This document shows, one piece after another, positions 6,778-7,029 of a stretch of 7,029 nt of DNA. Origin of the DNA: Candidatus Desulfofervidaceae bacterium (GTDB lineage: Bacteria > Desulfobacterota > Desulfofervidia > Desulfofervidales > Desulfofervidaceae); the NCBI GenBank assembly GCA_021160485.1, contig JAGHCL010000053.1, positions 1 to 7,029 on the forward strand. Direction: 5' to 3'. Position 1 is the first letter of the stretch. Every line of letters starts with the position of its first letter. The position numbers and the translations under genes were made by a program. Below the pieces are notes generated by a model. That model made no database searches and had not been told where the DNA came from. It worked only from the letters and a program-made list of their open reading frames with translations.

Positions 6778-7029
6778 TCTGATACTCCTTTTTGCCTATT
6801 TCATAAATATCATTTCCATATATATCGTTAGCCACAAACAAAGGCAAATCTTCCACTCTCAACTCATATATTGCCTCTGCTCCTAATTCGGGATAGGCAA
6901 TCACCCGGGCCTCTTTAATGCACTCTGAAAGTAGAGCCCCCGCACCACCAGTAGCCACAAAATAAACTCCCTTAAATTTCTTTATCGCTTCAATCACATC
7001 CAAGCTGCGCTTACCTTTCCCAATCATAC
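6761..7029 (-). CDS. Fumarate hydratase class I, beta subunit (C-terminal fragment, truncated by window edge)
   Basis: This is the C-terminal part of the beta subunit of a two-subunit, 4Fe-4S class I fumarase (fumarase/L-tartrate dehydratase beta family), which interconverts malate and fumarate in the cytoplasm. About 89 residues are visible. They begin with MIGKGKRS, then show FVATGGAGALLS, VIAYPELGAEAIYEL and FVANDIYGNDIYE, all characteristic of the swivelling C-terminal domain of the beta subunit. The first visible Met is very probably internal: the family normally has Gly before this MIGKG segment, and the two bases before it (GT) fit a Gly codon. The N-terminal half, and presumably the alpha subunit that carries the Fe-S cluster, lie beyond the right edge. 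The stop codon overlaps the next gene (hdrC-like) by 17 nt, implying one transcript. Tartrate dehydratase beta (TtdB) is the alternative; the neighbouring TCA-type genes favour fumarase. Confidence 0.88.
   Translation of the reverse strand, partial: MIGKGKRSLDVIEAIKKFKGVYFVATGGAGALLSECIKEARVIAYPELGAEAIYELRVEDLPLFVANDIYGNDIYEIGKKEYQIAPCP
6785..6790 (-). promoter_or_regulatory. Shine-Dalgarno AAGGAG deciding the TTG start of hdrC
   Basis: On the minus strand AAGGAG, within a longer A-rich AAAAAGGAG, lies 7 nt before TTG at 6777-6775. It is located inside the last codons of the fumarase beta gene (…KKEYQ…). Its strength and spacing are the main reason to accept the non-ATG start. Confidence 0.75.

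Noticed and set aside
1..7029. CRISPR array, insertion sequence, tRNA or horizontally acquired defence genes.
   Set aside because: The window is filled with conserved metabolic genes on one strand. No direct-repeat array, terminal inverted repeats, transposase or tRNA-like fold was recognised.

Overview
This 7,029-base window is one densely packed run of eight genes, all on the minus strand, so transcription goes from the right edge to the left edge. In transcription order the genes are: the C-terminal part of a class I fumarate hydratase beta subunit (cut by the right edge); hdrC-, hdrB- and hdrA-like heterodisulfide reductase subunits; korD, korA and a fused korB-korC, together a 2-oxoacid:ferredoxin oxidoreductase, most likely 2-oxoglutarate synthase; and the N-terminal 191 residues of a fumarate reductase/succinate dehydrogenase-type iron-sulfur protein (cut by the left edge). 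Genes overlap by 17 nt or 1 nt, abut exactly, or are separated by 3, 19, 44 and 57 nt. No gene-free stretch exceeds 60 bases, and I see no RNA gene, mobile element, CRISPR array or convincing terminator. The operon promoter must lie beyond the right edge.

The gene content points to a strict anaerobe. Nearly every protein carries Fe-S clusters: four CxxCxxCxxxC motifs across HdrC and KorD, Cys sets for about six clusters in HdrA, two CCG domains in HdrB, and one 2Fe-2S plus two 4Fe-4S motifs in the last protein. The oxygen-sensitive ferredoxin-dependent KOR replaces a 2-oxoglutarate dehydrogenase complex. Base composition leans AT, proteins are Lys/Glu/Ile/Val-rich, and Shine-Dalgarno sequences are strong (AAGGAG, GAGGAG, GAGGAGG), so the organism is a bacterium or possibly an archaeon. 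An anaerobic, perhaps thermophilic, sulfate reducer (Desulfobacterota/Thermodesulfobacteriota-like), an Aquificota-like autotroph or a clostridial sulfate reducer would all fit. The sequence alone does not settle it.

The enzymes form a near-contiguous arc of the TCA cycle: malate <-> fumarate (fumarase), fumarate <-> succinate (inferred reductase, of which only the Fe-S subunit is visible) and succinyl-CoA + CO2 <-> 2-oxoglutarate (KOR). A complete soluble HdrABC module sits in the middle. The most interesting reading is that HdrABC is the electron hub for this arc. Exergonic fumarate reduction could be coupled by flavin-based electron bifurcation to ferredoxin reduction, and the reduced ferredoxin would pay for the KOR carboxylation. 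In the oxidative direction, the same parts would confurcate. No hydrogenase-linking MvhD, Flox or formate dehydrogenase gene lies within the window, which makes a fumarate-reductase partner more plausible. This is a hypothesis from gene order, not something the sequence proves.
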